From: Bradyrhizobium sp. in8p8
GTDB taxonomy: Bacteria > Pseudomonadota > Alphaproteobacteria > Rhizobiales > Xanthobacteraceae
Assembly: GCF_000426845.1 (NCBI RefSeq)
Contig: NZ_KE384580.1
Location: 84,836-148,835, forward strand
Direction: 5' to 3'
DNA: 64,000 bases
Shown here: one piece after another, positions 7,139 to 14,543 of the stretch
Numbering within the stretch: position 1 is the stretch's first letter
Layout: each line of letters opens with the position of its first letter
The notes under the pieces: model-generated
Told to the model about the DNA's origin: nothing
The model's input: the letters and a program-made list of their open reading frames with translations, nothing else
Databases searched by the model: none
Program-made: the position numbers and the translations under genes

Positions 7139-8319
7139 CGACCCCACACCTTCTTAAGAAGTTGCGCGATTTCGGCATTGACCGCGTCGACTGATTCCAA
7201 CGCGCGGTCGTAGGCGCCCCGCCCTACCGCGCCGCGCTCCAGCTCATAAAGTGATTGCTTGGTGAGGCCAGCATTGGCGATTGCAGTCGATTTCCAAACA
7301 GTGGCCTGGAGCACATCCGATCCAAAGAGATTACGAAGGAGGGCCACGATTTGAGCTTCGGGCACGTCGTTGGGATCATGACGCGTGATGACGTACCGGA
7401 TGAAGTCGTGGTCGAGTCGCCCGCCGGCTTCCTCGATGACGGACATGAGATCCGACGTCATGAGGAGAAATTGGCTCATGGATGCGACATCGACCATCTG
7501 CGGATGGATGGTCACGAGCATCGCGGTGGCCGCGTTTAGCGCGCCCATGGTCAGGTAACCAAGTTGGGGTGGGCAGTCGATAACGACGACATCGTAGTCG
7601 TCGGCAACCTGGTCGATGGCGCTGGCGACTCGGCGAAAGAACAGGTCGTGTCCGCGTTCACGCCGCTCGATCATTGCGCGAGGCGTGTGGTGCTCGAACT
7701 CCATCAGCTCAAGATTGCCCGGAACAAGACCTATCCCGTCAAAGTAGGTCGGCCGGACGATGTCGCGCATCGGCCGGCGGTGCTCGTCATACCGGATGGC
7801 ACCGTAGAGAGTTTCATTCGCCCCAATATCAAACTCGGGCTGGTACCCGAACATCGCGGAGAGCGACGCTTGCGGATCGAGGTCAATGGCAAGGACCCGA
7901 AAGCCGGCAAGGGCGAGGTATTGGGAAAGATACAATGCCGTCGTCGTCTTGGCGGACCCGCCCTTGAAGTTGGCGACGGTGATAATTTGGAGCTTGTCGC
8001 CCGGCTGGCGGCGCGGGAGAAATTCCGACGCTTCTCGGGGCCGCGCCGTCGCTAGATACGCGCGCAGCTCATGAATCTGAGCCAGGGTATAGGATCGGCG
8101 GCCCCCAAGTCCGGTCGCTGGGGTCGGTCCAAGTCCGTCGAGGGAGAGCTGTCGGAGATAACCATCGGAGACGCGGACAATTCGCGCAACCTCCCCTGAG
8201 GAGAACGAGCGGAGAGACTTACTGGCTGAAGGCGGGAAAAGCGTTGTCGCCAGCGAGCGAAGCTGGCCGGAAAGAATGCCGGCGTGCCGGGTGATCCGGG
8301 CAGACGCAGTCTCGCTCAT
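7135..8319 (-). CDS. repA: Partition ATPase RepA
   Basis: A ParA-type ATPase with an N-terminal DNA-binding extension, about 394 residues from the ATG at 8319. A MerR/HTH-like region (FSSGEVARIVRVSDGYLRQLSLDG, then GRRSYTLAQIHELR) precedes the deviant Walker A KGGSAKTT. Further motifs are DLDPQASLSAMFG and VVIDCPPQLGYL. It segregates the replicon with RepB and autorepresses the operon. Homologous RepA proteins begin with the MSETAS-type sequence, so 8319 is preferred over the in-frame TTG at 8361 or ATG at 8349. It overlaps repB by 4 bases. Confidence 0.93.
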   Translation of the reverse strand: MSETASARITRHAGILSGQLRSLATTLFPPSASKSLRSFSSGEVARIVRVSDGYLRQLSLDGLGPTPATGLGGRRSYTLAQIHELRAYLATARPREASEFLPRRQPGDKLQIITVANFKGGSAKTTTALYLSQYLALAGFRVLAIDLDPQASLSAMFGYQPEFDIGANETLYGAIRYDEHRRPMRDIVRPTYFDGIGLVPGNLELMEFEHHTPRAMIERRERGHDLFFRRVASAIDQVADDYDVVVIDCPPQLGYLTMGALNAATAMLVTIHPQMVDVASMSQFLLMTSDLMSVIEEAGGRLDHDFIRYVITRHDPNDVPEAQIVALLRNLFGSDVLQATVWKSTAIANAGLTKQSLYELERGAVGRGAYDRALESVDAVNAEIAQLLKKVWGR

Positions 8320-8440
8320 GGTAAGTGAATCTTCCGCTAAGCTCGGCATTTGCTTTCTCAAGACGGTTTCTGCGCGTCAGACGCCTGATCTCCGTCTTGA
8401 GAGATGGCCACGATTCTATGATTTGAGCAAGAATTAAAGG

Positions 8441-8457
8441 GTTAACGAGTTGTTAAC
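8441..8457. promoter_or_regulatory. Tandem GTTAAC motif upstream of repA
   Basis: Two GTTAAC palindromes (8441-8446 and 8452-8457) are separated by five bases, in an AT-rich patch about 120 bases upstream of the repA start. The position suits an operator or promoter element for autoregulation by RepA/RepB, but there is no direct evidence. Confidence 0.3.
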
Positions 8458-8511
8458 GCCCAATGGCGCGCTGCCCACAAGCAATGGCGCTTTTCGGTGC
8501 ATCGTGCGGCT

Positions 8512-8527
8512 GTTGTCAGCTGACAAC
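8512..8527. promoter_or_regulatory. parS palindrome 2
   Basis: An exact copy of the 16-bp core GTTGTCAGCTGACAAC, about 190 bases upstream of the repA start; the palindrome extends one base on each side. It is likely a RepB binding site for partition and/or operon repression. Confidence 0.82.
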
Positions 8528-9593
8528 AAAGCCTCCAGCGACCGGGCGGAACTCTACTTTAGCATGAGTCGGCGCCCCCCCGCTCCCTCCGCTGCATCGA
8601 AAGGTGCAACCATGGTGCGTCTTCTCGATCAAAGAGACCCTGCCGCGCAGCTCCGCAAAGTGCTCCGAACCGTCCCCCTCCCCCACTCTTGCCAGCGCGG
8701 GCCGCCGCGACATTATTCACCGCAGATGATGTGATGGCACGCTGCATCCAGCCCCCTTCAACCCGCTTCAGCCGCCCTCGTCAGCGACACGGGCCTTTCA
8801 GCGCCCACGTTGGACGGGCGAAGAGTCGGCAAAGTCGGCTCACTATTCCCGAGCCGTCGCAGATGAATCGAGGGCTTCCCCGCCAACGCTGTACCGCCGC
8901 CGGGCAAACACGCTGTCGACGCTTCGGTCCGGATCTGCTGGACATGCCCCGCCCGGCGCGCGGCGAGCGGATATTCGAGGCAGTCTTCCAAAATACCATC
9001 GTCGCCGAAGTCTCACAAATTCACGACGCTGGATAAACGCCTCTTGCAACGGGGACTTTCTGCGGCGGCGCCACGTTCCCGTACGCCGCCACCGGCGGGT
9101 CCTGGATGCCATCCCGTTCGCGACCGCGACCGGATAGGCGACCTGGACTCGGTTCGCCACCTCGGCCGGGCACGACCAAGCAGCAGAGAACTGGCCTCGC
9201 CCGGCTCAATTGTAATGGCAGTGACTTGACCCGGCTTCGGACAGTCGGCCGAGGCGACGTCCATCGCCAAGCTTGAGATGCGCTTGGTTCGGCGCATTCG
9301 CACGCAGGGGCGCGGCATCGCTGGAGTTAGGGATGGGGCCATCACATGCGACATTGGGATGACCCGGTCGAGGGGTGAATCGACCTCGCGGCGGACTGTC
9401 CTAATCGAGTTCAACAAGACGAGGCGCCCAGTGCCGAAGGCCAGCCGCTCCTTTGGATAGCAAGCAGCAAAGCAGCCGCACCGAGCCTCGGCCCGATGGG
9501 AGATCCGCCGAGATCCGAGCTGCGAGCCACTCCAACATAGCGACATCGGACGGGCGGAACTCTTGCCAGATAACAGCGCCCCGGGAAGAGGTT

Positions 9594-9609
9594 GTTGTCA
9601 GCTGACAAC
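9594..9609. promoter_or_regulatory. parS palindrome 3
   Basis: An exact copy of the 16-bp core GTTGTCAGCTGACAAC, flanked by GTT and AGG. It is separated from the fourth copy by only 22 bases, so the pair probably forms one RepB loading cluster. Confidence 0.82.
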
Positions 9610-9629
9610 AGGGGGCTTGCCTGGGATGG

Positions 9630-9649
9630 ATGTTGTCAGCTGACAACAT
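9630..9649. promoter_or_regulatory. parS palindrome 4
   Basis: A 20-bp perfect palindrome with the same core at 9632-9647, extended by AT on both sides. With the copy at 9594 it marks the distal centromere cluster, about 1.3 kb upstream of repA. Confidence 0.82.
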
Positions 9650-9737
9650 CTCCCTGTTGCGCTGGCTCCCAATGCCATTCAGCACAGGCTCGCGGGAAGC
9701 ACCAAAGAGGAGGGGTGGCATTCATAGAATGCTAACC

Positions 9738-9988
9738 TTAAAAATTCGGCCTCGGACGAGTTTCGCGCCAAGCTTCGAGATAGGCGAGGTCCGAGGCCAG
9801 CGCCCGCAGACTATTCTCGCCATGCCCTCGCGCGCGAGGTGCTTCAGCGTTTCGACGTCGTCGTCGGTCAGGAGCGCGGCTAGCCGGTCGCGCCGTTCCA
9901 TCGGCAGGATCGAGGCCAGCGCGTCGAGCTGTAGGGCCCGCCGGGTTTCGGGGTCGGAGACCAGTGCGCGGGAGGTGATGCTGTCCAT
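9738..9988 (-). pseudogene. Tyrosine recombinase (integrase) N-terminal remnant, frameshifted
   Basis: From the ATG at 9988 the minus strand reads MDSITSRALVSDPETRRALQLD, then ASILPMERRDRLAALLTDDDVETLKHLAREGM. The adjacent frame continues GENSLRALASDLAYLEAW and stops at 9738-9740. This is the SAM-like N-terminal core-binding domain of rhizobial plasmid integrases. One missing G in ATGGCGAG explains the frame change. The catalytic domain (Arg, His, Tyr residues) is absent, so the gene is dead. It starts 10 bases after the stop of the 372-residue gene on the same strand. Confidence 0.78.
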
Positions 9989-9998
9989 CGCCCCGTCC

Positions 9999-11117
9999 TC
10001 AAAACCCATAGGTCCGGTCGGCCCATCGGAGCAGCACGCGCGCGTCGCGATCGGGCAGACGCACACGTTGCTCCTTCAGGCCTTGCGCGATCGCCTGACC
10101 TACGTCGGGGTCGACCCAATGGCCGTGGGTCATCAGGAAAAACCAGCCGAACGGGAGCCCGAGCTCACGGTCGACCGCCTCGATCCGGTCCATCAGGAGA
10201 TGCACCGACGCGTCTGGCGTCGGCAGCAGCCGCTCTTGGGGCGGCTGCAAGGGCCGCGGGATGAACCCGATCTCACGCTCGCCCTTGTAGGTGTAGTCGC
10301 GAACATCTAGCGCCCAATGCGCAAAGACACGCTGCCTACCCGCGCTCGAGTCCTCCCAGTCGCGAAAGAAGCGAATCTCCCGCGGCACGTAGTCGAACCA
10401 GTCGGGGACCGCCTCCAGGAAAGGCGTCTCGCGCGTACCGTCGGGACCGACCTCGCGGATAACCCGCCGCTCCATCTCGGGCCGCTTGGCCTCTCGCTTC
10501 TCGCGCTCGATGCGGCCGCAGCGCTCCAGAAAACTACGGATATGGACGAAAGCGCCGCCGGCGCGGTCAAGCAAGCGGTAAAGGGGGCCGGCGAGGCGGT
10601 CCCTCTCTGGCGGCTGATCCCGGCGGGGCCAGCTTGGATCGAGCAGTTCCTCTTCGCCCCGGGGTCGATAGTCGGGATTGACGATCGGGGCGGCCTGCCA
10701 CTCGCTTTCACGGCCGAGCGCGATCTGGATGTAATCGGCTGCGCCGGGTCCGGTCGGCGCGAAGACGAACGCGCTGGTACCGCGCCATTCGGTGATCAGG
10801 AGATCCGTCTCCTTGAGGCGCCGCCACAGCGCGTCAATGTCGCCGTCATCCTTGGCAAGCTCGCCTGTCATCCATGGCCGCAGTTCGCCGATCCGCGTGC
10901 CATCCGGTCGAATGACCGAACGGGTGTCGCGCCAGTAGTCATCGTCGATCCGCGCGGCGCTGAACTGAAAGCCTGGGAAGGCGTGGGCGAGGGCTGGGAC
11001 GAGGTCGTCGTCAGCGGAGGCCGGGTCGAGGTTTGCTAGGACGGCCTCGATGGAACCAGCGTCGGGAGACGGAGAGGGGAGGCGTTCATTGAAAATTAAC
11101 CATAAAAGCCACCTCAT
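9999..11117 (-). CDS. Hypothetical plasmid protein, 372 residues
   Basis: Not recognised. The protein is rich in Trp, Arg and Asp. It has segments such as DDYWRDTRSVIRPDGTRIGELRPWM, then LLITEWRGTSAFVFAPTG, and later VPDWFDYVPREIRFFRDWEDSSAGR. It looks like a soluble globular protein. The start at 11117 is the longest; the first dozen residues (MRWLLWLIFNE) are hydrophobic and may not belong, so a later start is possible. It lies directly upstream of the integrase remnant, suggesting they once formed an operon, and is divergent from vapBC. Confidence 0.6.
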   Translation of the reverse strand: MRWLLWLIFNERLPSPSPDAGSIEAVLANLDPASADDDLVPALAHAFPGFQFSAARIDDDYWRDTRSVIRPDGTRIGELRPWMTGELAKDDGDIDALWRRLKETDLLITEWRGTSAFVFAPTGPGAADYIQIALGRESEWQAAPIVNPDYRPRGEEELLDPSWPRRDQPPERDRLAGPLYRLLDRAGGAFVHIRSFLERCGRIEREKREAKRPEMERRVIREVGPDGTRETPFLEAVPDWFDYVPREIRFFRDWEDSSAGRQRVFAHWALDVRDYTYKGEREIGFIPRPLQPPQERLLPTPDASVHLLMDRIEAVDRELGLPFGWFFLMTHGHWVDPDVGQAIAQGLKEQRVRLPDRDARVLLRWADRTYGF

Positions 11118-11268
11118 ATGCCGCGAAGGCCGCGCGTCTTAGCGGGATTGCCGCGATTTCCGTAGCGCGCGATCGGCAGGCTGCGCCCCGTCGCCTTGAG
11201 CGGGGGCCGAATCGGCGGGGCCCAGGACCTTGGTGGCCCTGCCAACGGCGTAACCGGCTCTTCCTTCT

Positions 11269-11298
11269 GTGTATCCGAGGTGATATATACGGATACAC
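11269..11298. promoter_or_regulatory. Palindromic operator/promoter of vapBC
   Basis: GTGTATCCG (11269-11277) and CGGATACAC (11290-11298) form a perfect 9-bp inverted repeat around an AT-rich 12-base centre (GTGATATATA-like). It ends 23 bases before the vapB start. Type II antitoxin-toxin operons are typically autorepressed by the VapB-VapC complex at such a palindrome overlapping the promoter. The site's arms do not occur elsewhere in the window. Confidence 0.7.
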
Positions 11299-11321
11299 GA
11301 TACGATCTAGAGGAACGCGTC

Positions 11322-11567
11322 ATGGCTTTCCACATCAAGAACCCGGAGACCGACGCGCTCGCCCGCAAGGTCGCGGCGCTGAAAAATATCGGCCTCACCG
11401 AAGCGGTGCACGCGGCACTCGCCCATGAGCTCGAGCGCGAGCAGGGCAAGCCGTCCTTGGTCGACCTCGGCATCCAATTCTGCCGGGATCTCCGCGCCAG
11501 GGGCAACCCTGTCAAGGGACAGCCGGCCGACAAAGCGTTCCGCGACAGCCTGTACGAGGACGATTGA
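11322..11567 (+). CDS. vapB: VapB-type antitoxin
   Basis: An 81-residue protein beginning MAFHIKNPETDALARKVAAL. It has a short beta strand plus helices typical of the VapB/PSK-type transcription-factor fold (IKNPETDALARKVAALKNIGLTEAV), and a C-terminal tail ending in FRDSLYEDD that would wrap the toxin. The antitoxin neutralises VapC and represses its own operon. AGAGGAA precedes the start. The TGA overlaps the vapC ATG by one base, which gives tight translational coupling. Confidence 0.88.
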   Translation: MAFHIKNPETDALARKVAALKNIGLTEAVHAALAHELEREQGKPSLVDLGIQFCRDLRARGNPVKGQPADKAFRDSLYEDD

Positions 11568-11962
11568 TGTTCATCGACGCCTCGGCCTTGACCGCGCTGC
11601 TGACCGACGAGGACGAGGCGCGGGAGCTTTTGGCCCGCCTGCAGCGGACCGGGACGCGTCTGACGTCGCCGTTGGCGGTGTGGGAGGCGGGGGTCGCGGT
11701 GGCGCGGGTTCTTAATCTTTCGGTCAGCGCCGCCGCGGAAGCGGTCGACGGCTATCTGGCGCTGATGGAAATCGCCGTGGTGGCGGTGCCGCCGGAGACG
11801 GCGCGGATCGCATTGGATGCCTTCGACCGGTTCGGCAAGGGCCGGCATCCGGCGAGCCTCAATTTTGGGGACTGTTTTGCCTATGCCTGTGCCCGGCATC
11901 TGGGGCAGCCCTTGATGTTCAAGGGCGGCGATTTTCCGCAGACCGACATCGAGGCCGCCTGA
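11567..11962 (+). CDS. vapC: VapC-type PIN-domain toxin
   Basis: A 131-residue PIN-domain ribonuclease. The expected acidic residues are present: Asp4 (MFIDAS), Glu40 (PLAVWEAG), Asp102 (FGDCFAYA) and Asp122 (KGGDFPQT), which hold Mg2+ at the active site. VapC toxins cut tRNA or rRNA when freed from VapB. The gene follows vapB with a one-base overlap and shares its operator. On a plasmid such a pair commonly acts in maintenance, adding to the two partition systems nearby. Confidence 0.92.
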   Translation: MFIDASALTALLTDEDEARELLARLQRTGTRLTSPLAVWEAGVAVARVLNLSVSAAAEAVDGYLALMEIAVVAVPPETARIALDAFDRFGKGRHPASLNFGDCFAYACARHLGQPLMFKGGDFPQTDIEAA

Positions 11963-12130
11963 GGCGGCCGCCAGGCCGTCCCTGCAACCGGAAGGGCAGG
12001 GGACTTTGTCTTCCGGAACGGCAAAGCGCCTCAGCATGGCGGGCTCACGGGCCGATCGGGTGCCCAGACGATGCGATGTCCGAGGCTCCCCAGAGCTCAG
12101 ACTCGCTGATTTGCGCCGTGACGTCCAACC

Positions 12131-12157
12131 CTATCGATAAGGGGTGGTTATCGATAG
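12131..12157. promoter_or_regulatory. Perfect inverted repeat upstream of the RHE_PE00001-type gene
   Basis: CTATCGATAA (12131-12140) and TTATCGATAG (12148-12157) are perfect 10-bp arms around GGGGTGG. The repeat ends 28 bases before the chosen start of the HTH gene. It resembles a dimeric regulator's operator, possibly for autoregulation by that HTH protein. Confidence 0.55.
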
Positions 12158-12185
12158 TGAGAGGTGGCCGGGAACATGCCTCGCT

Positions 12186-13376
12186 ATGACGGAACCCAAA
12201 GCTGTGTTAGCTTCCGTTTCGGTGATTCCTGTTAAGGTTATCAAGACCTTGTCGCCCAGCTACAAAATCCCCGATCCGCTGCCCTGGGCCCAGCTCGCCG
12301 GTCCGCTCGCCGCCGTCGAAGATGCGCTCGCCCGCCTCGACGAGCGGCTGGCCAGAAGTCCGATCCGCGAGGGTTGGGTCGCCCGCACCCATTATACCGA
12401 TGCCTGCGCCAGTCTGTGGCTGGAAGGTGAGCTCGTCCATCTCGAAGATCTGGTTCTCCACGACGCCGGCATGGATATCCGCGCCCCGACCCACGAGCTG
12501 ACCCGAGCCCGGGCCGTGCTGCGGACGCGCCGTCGCATCGCCGACGCCAAACCCGGCTGGGCGCTGTCGGTCGCCGGCCTTGCTGGCTTGCGCGGCCGGG
12601 AAGGGGAGGACGACCGGGAAACGGCGAGGGGAGACGAGCGCGACGACGCCGAATTCGACGGTGACGACGAGGCCGGTATCGACGGTCAGCCCGGGCTCAT
12701 CGAGACGGACCAGCGCCTTGCGGCCGCCTTCGCCGCGGTCGACGCCGCGATGGTCCGCGCGGAGCAGACGTTAGCCGGCGAGGGCCGCCCCCGGACGGAG
12801 CGCGATCCGCTGGTCTACGATCCCGACTGGGACGAAGACGCCCGGATCGAGGACTGGCGCGCCACCCTCGACCAGACTCGCCCCCTGCCCCCGACCTTGG
12901 CGGCGGCGATCGCAGCGGAGGCTTGGGACCAGATTGCACCGCTACAGCATACGCCCTGGCTCGGCCGGCTGCTCGCAGCTAGCGTGTTGCGCGATCGCGG
13001 CAAGTCCCGCTGGCATCTGCCATGCCTGCACGAGGGGCTGAAGGCGATCCCGCGTGAACGCCGACGGCCGCGCGACGCTGCGGCGCGACTCGCCGTCCAG
13101 CTCGAGGCGATCACCGCTGCTGCCGCGGCCGGCCTCAAGGACCACGATCGCTGGCTGAACCAGCGCACCCTGCTTACCCGCAAACTCAACGGCCGCCGCA
13201 CCACCTCCCGGCTGCCGGCACTCTTGGACTACGTGCTGACCCGCCCAATTGTCTCGGCCGGCATGATCGCCAAGGAACTTGGCATCACGCCGCGCGCCGC
13301 GCAGGACCTGGTGGCCGAGCTCGGCTTGCGCGAGGCGACCGGACGGGGACGCTATCGGGCGTGGGGGATTCTCTGA
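12186..13376 (+). CDS. RHE_PE00001-type protein with C-terminal HTH (DUF1612-like)
   Basis: A 396-residue protein. The N-terminal half contains EGWVARTHYTDACASLWLEGELVHLEDLVLHDAGMDIRAPTHELTRA, the conserved block of this plasmid family. An acidic linker with DDRETARGDERDDAEFDGDDE follows at about residues 150-190. The C-terminal HTH has ALLDYVLTRPIVSAGMIAKELGITPRAAQDLVAELGLRE. These proteins are frequent on Rhizobiales plasmids and resemble Fic-like DNA-binding regulators; their role is not established. The ATG at 12186 was chosen because the upstream in-frame GTG lies inside the inverted repeat. Confidence 0.82.
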   Translation: MTEPKAVLASVSVIPVKVIKTLSPSYKIPDPLPWAQLAGPLAAVEDALARLDERLARSPIREGWVARTHYTDACASLWLEGELVHLEDLVLHDAGMDIRAPTHELTRARAVLRTRRRIADAKPGWALSVAGLAGLRGREGEDDRETARGDERDDAEFDGDDEAGIDGQPGLIETDQRLAAAFAAVDAAMVRAEQTLAGEGRPRTERDPLVYDPDWDEDARIEDWRATLDQTRPLPPTLAAAIAAEAWDQIAPLQHTPWLGRLLAASVLRDRGKSRWHLPCLHEGLKAIPRERRRPRDAAARLAVQLEAITAAAAAGLKDHDRWLNQRTLLTRKLNGRRTTSRLPALLDYVLTRPIVSAGMIAKELGITPRAAQDLVAELGLREATGRGRYRAWGIL

Positions 13377-13397
13377 AAGGCCGCCCCCTGCTTGGGC

Positions 13398-13427
13398 TGT
13401 CCGAAGTTTGCATATGTATTTCGGACA
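13398..13427. promoter_or_regulatory. Inverted repeat upstream of the AAA-S8 pair
   Basis: TGTCCGAA (13398-13405) and TTCGGACA (13420-13427) form perfect 8-bp arms around an AT-rich centre containing CATATG. The repeat lies about 120 bases upstream of the AAA+ gene and just after the HTH gene. It is a candidate operator for the two-gene module. Confidence 0.5.
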
Positions 13428-13546
13428 TCCAATTTGCCATCTGTGGCCGTCGGCCATTTGCGTTGTTTAAATCGGGCAGTAACCCCATCGTGAAACACTT
13501 CGATTGAGGTTATGATTCGTCCCACAGGGGAAAGTAAAGCAGAGCC

Positions 13547-14536
13547 ATGGCCCGCGGGGAGTTGATGAAGAAATTGCTGGCCAGCTACGGTCGGGACGAC
13601 GAGTTCCGCGCCGTGGCAGAGCAAATCATCGACGAGGAGGAGAAGAAGAATAATCGCGCTCTGGCACGGAGCCTGCGCAAGACGCTCGAGGCTGGCCCGA
13701 GCCGGCCGAGCGGTCCCAAGGCGCTCGCGCCCCTCATTCCCTTTCCCGAGGCGGCGGCGGATTTTATCGAGCGGGTTGAGCCGCGGCACAGCCGGAACGA
13801 CATCGTCCTGGGCGCGACGAACGCGCGCGTGCTGCTTGGCCTCGTCAAAGAGTTTCGCCGCGCCGATGAAATTCGGCGCCACGGCCTCAGGGTGCGCTCG
13901 AAACTCCTGTTCTGCGGGCCGCCGGGCTGCGGCAAGACGCTGTGCGCGGAGATTTTCGCCGCGGAGCTTGGACTACCGCTCTTTCTCGTCAAGCTTGACC
14001 GGCTGATCTCGTCCTACTTGGGTGAGACGGCCGGCAATGTCCGCAAGATTTTCGAGTTCGCCCGCAAGCAACCGTGCGTTCTGTTTTTTGACGAGTTCGA
14101 CGCGCTGGCGCGCTCGCGCGATGACAGCAGCGAGCACAATGAGCTGCGCCGCGTCGTCAACAGCTTGTTGTTGTTCATCGACCACATCCAGCCGAAGGGC
14201 TTCTTGATCGCCGCGACGAACCTGGACCGATCGCTCGATCCGGCGGTCTGGCGGCGGTTCGACGAAGTCGTCTGGTTCGACAAACCTGGCCGGTCGATGA
14301 TCGGGCGATTCTTGCGGTTGAAGTTCAAGAATGTCGACCTCACCTTCGATCCGATGCAGCATGCCGCTGCGCTGGAAGGCTATTCCTACGCCGAGATCGA
14401 GCGGGTCTGCACGCAGGCGGTCAAGTCGATGATCATCGACCGCCGCAAGCAGATGCAGGAACGCGATTTCAATCGCGCCTTGGAAGATGAGGCGCGGCGC
14501 CGAGCAGGACAGTCTCGCCTCGCGCCGACGAGCTAG
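13547..14536 (+). CDS. AAA+ ATPase partnered with subtilisin-like protease
   Basis: A 329-residue AAA+ protein. An N-terminal helical region of about 80 residues precedes the ATPase core. Walker A is GPPGCGKT (residues 124-131) and Walker B is VLFFDEFDAL (about 178-187). Sensor 1 is in LIAATNLDRSLD, with an arginine-finger region at AVWRRFDEVV. The fold is closest to FtsH/katanin-type unfoldases, but there is no membrane segment and no protease domain. The S8 protease starts 7 bases downstream, so the two likely act as ATPase and protease. Homologous pairs occur sporadically in bacteria; a role in defence or stress is inference. Confidence 0.88.
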   Translation: MARGELMKKLLASYGRDDEFRAVAEQIIDEEEKKNNRALARSLRKTLEAGPSRPSGPKALAPLIPFPEAAADFIERVEPRHSRNDIVLGATNARVLLGLVKEFRRADEIRRHGLRVRSKLLFCGPPGCGKTLCAEIFAAELGLPLFLVKLDRLISSYLGETAGNVRKIFEFARKQPCVLFFDEFDALARSRDDSSEHNELRRVVNSLLLFIDHIQPKGFLIAATNLDRSLDPAVWRRFDEVVWFDKPGRSMIGRFLRLKFKNVDLTFDPMQHAAALEGYSYAEIERVCTQAVKSMIIDRRKQMQERDFNRALEDEARRRAGQSRLAPTS

Positions 14537-14543
14537 GCGCATC

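Larger units (their letters stand above)
8320..9737. other. Non-coding region upstream of repA with parS cluster
   Basis: Apart from three parS palindromes and a doubled GTTAAC, no supported gene is seen. Several overlapping frames (for example minus 9013-9546) are Arg/Pro/Ser-rich shadows without domains. The repA promoter must lie in the first few hundred bases. The rest resembles decayed DNA between the replicon and the integrase remnant. Confidence 0.5.

Noticed and set aside
9013..9546. 177-codon minus frame upstream of the parS pair
   Set aside because: Composition is Arg/Pro/Ser-rich as for shadow frames and three other frames are open in the same place.
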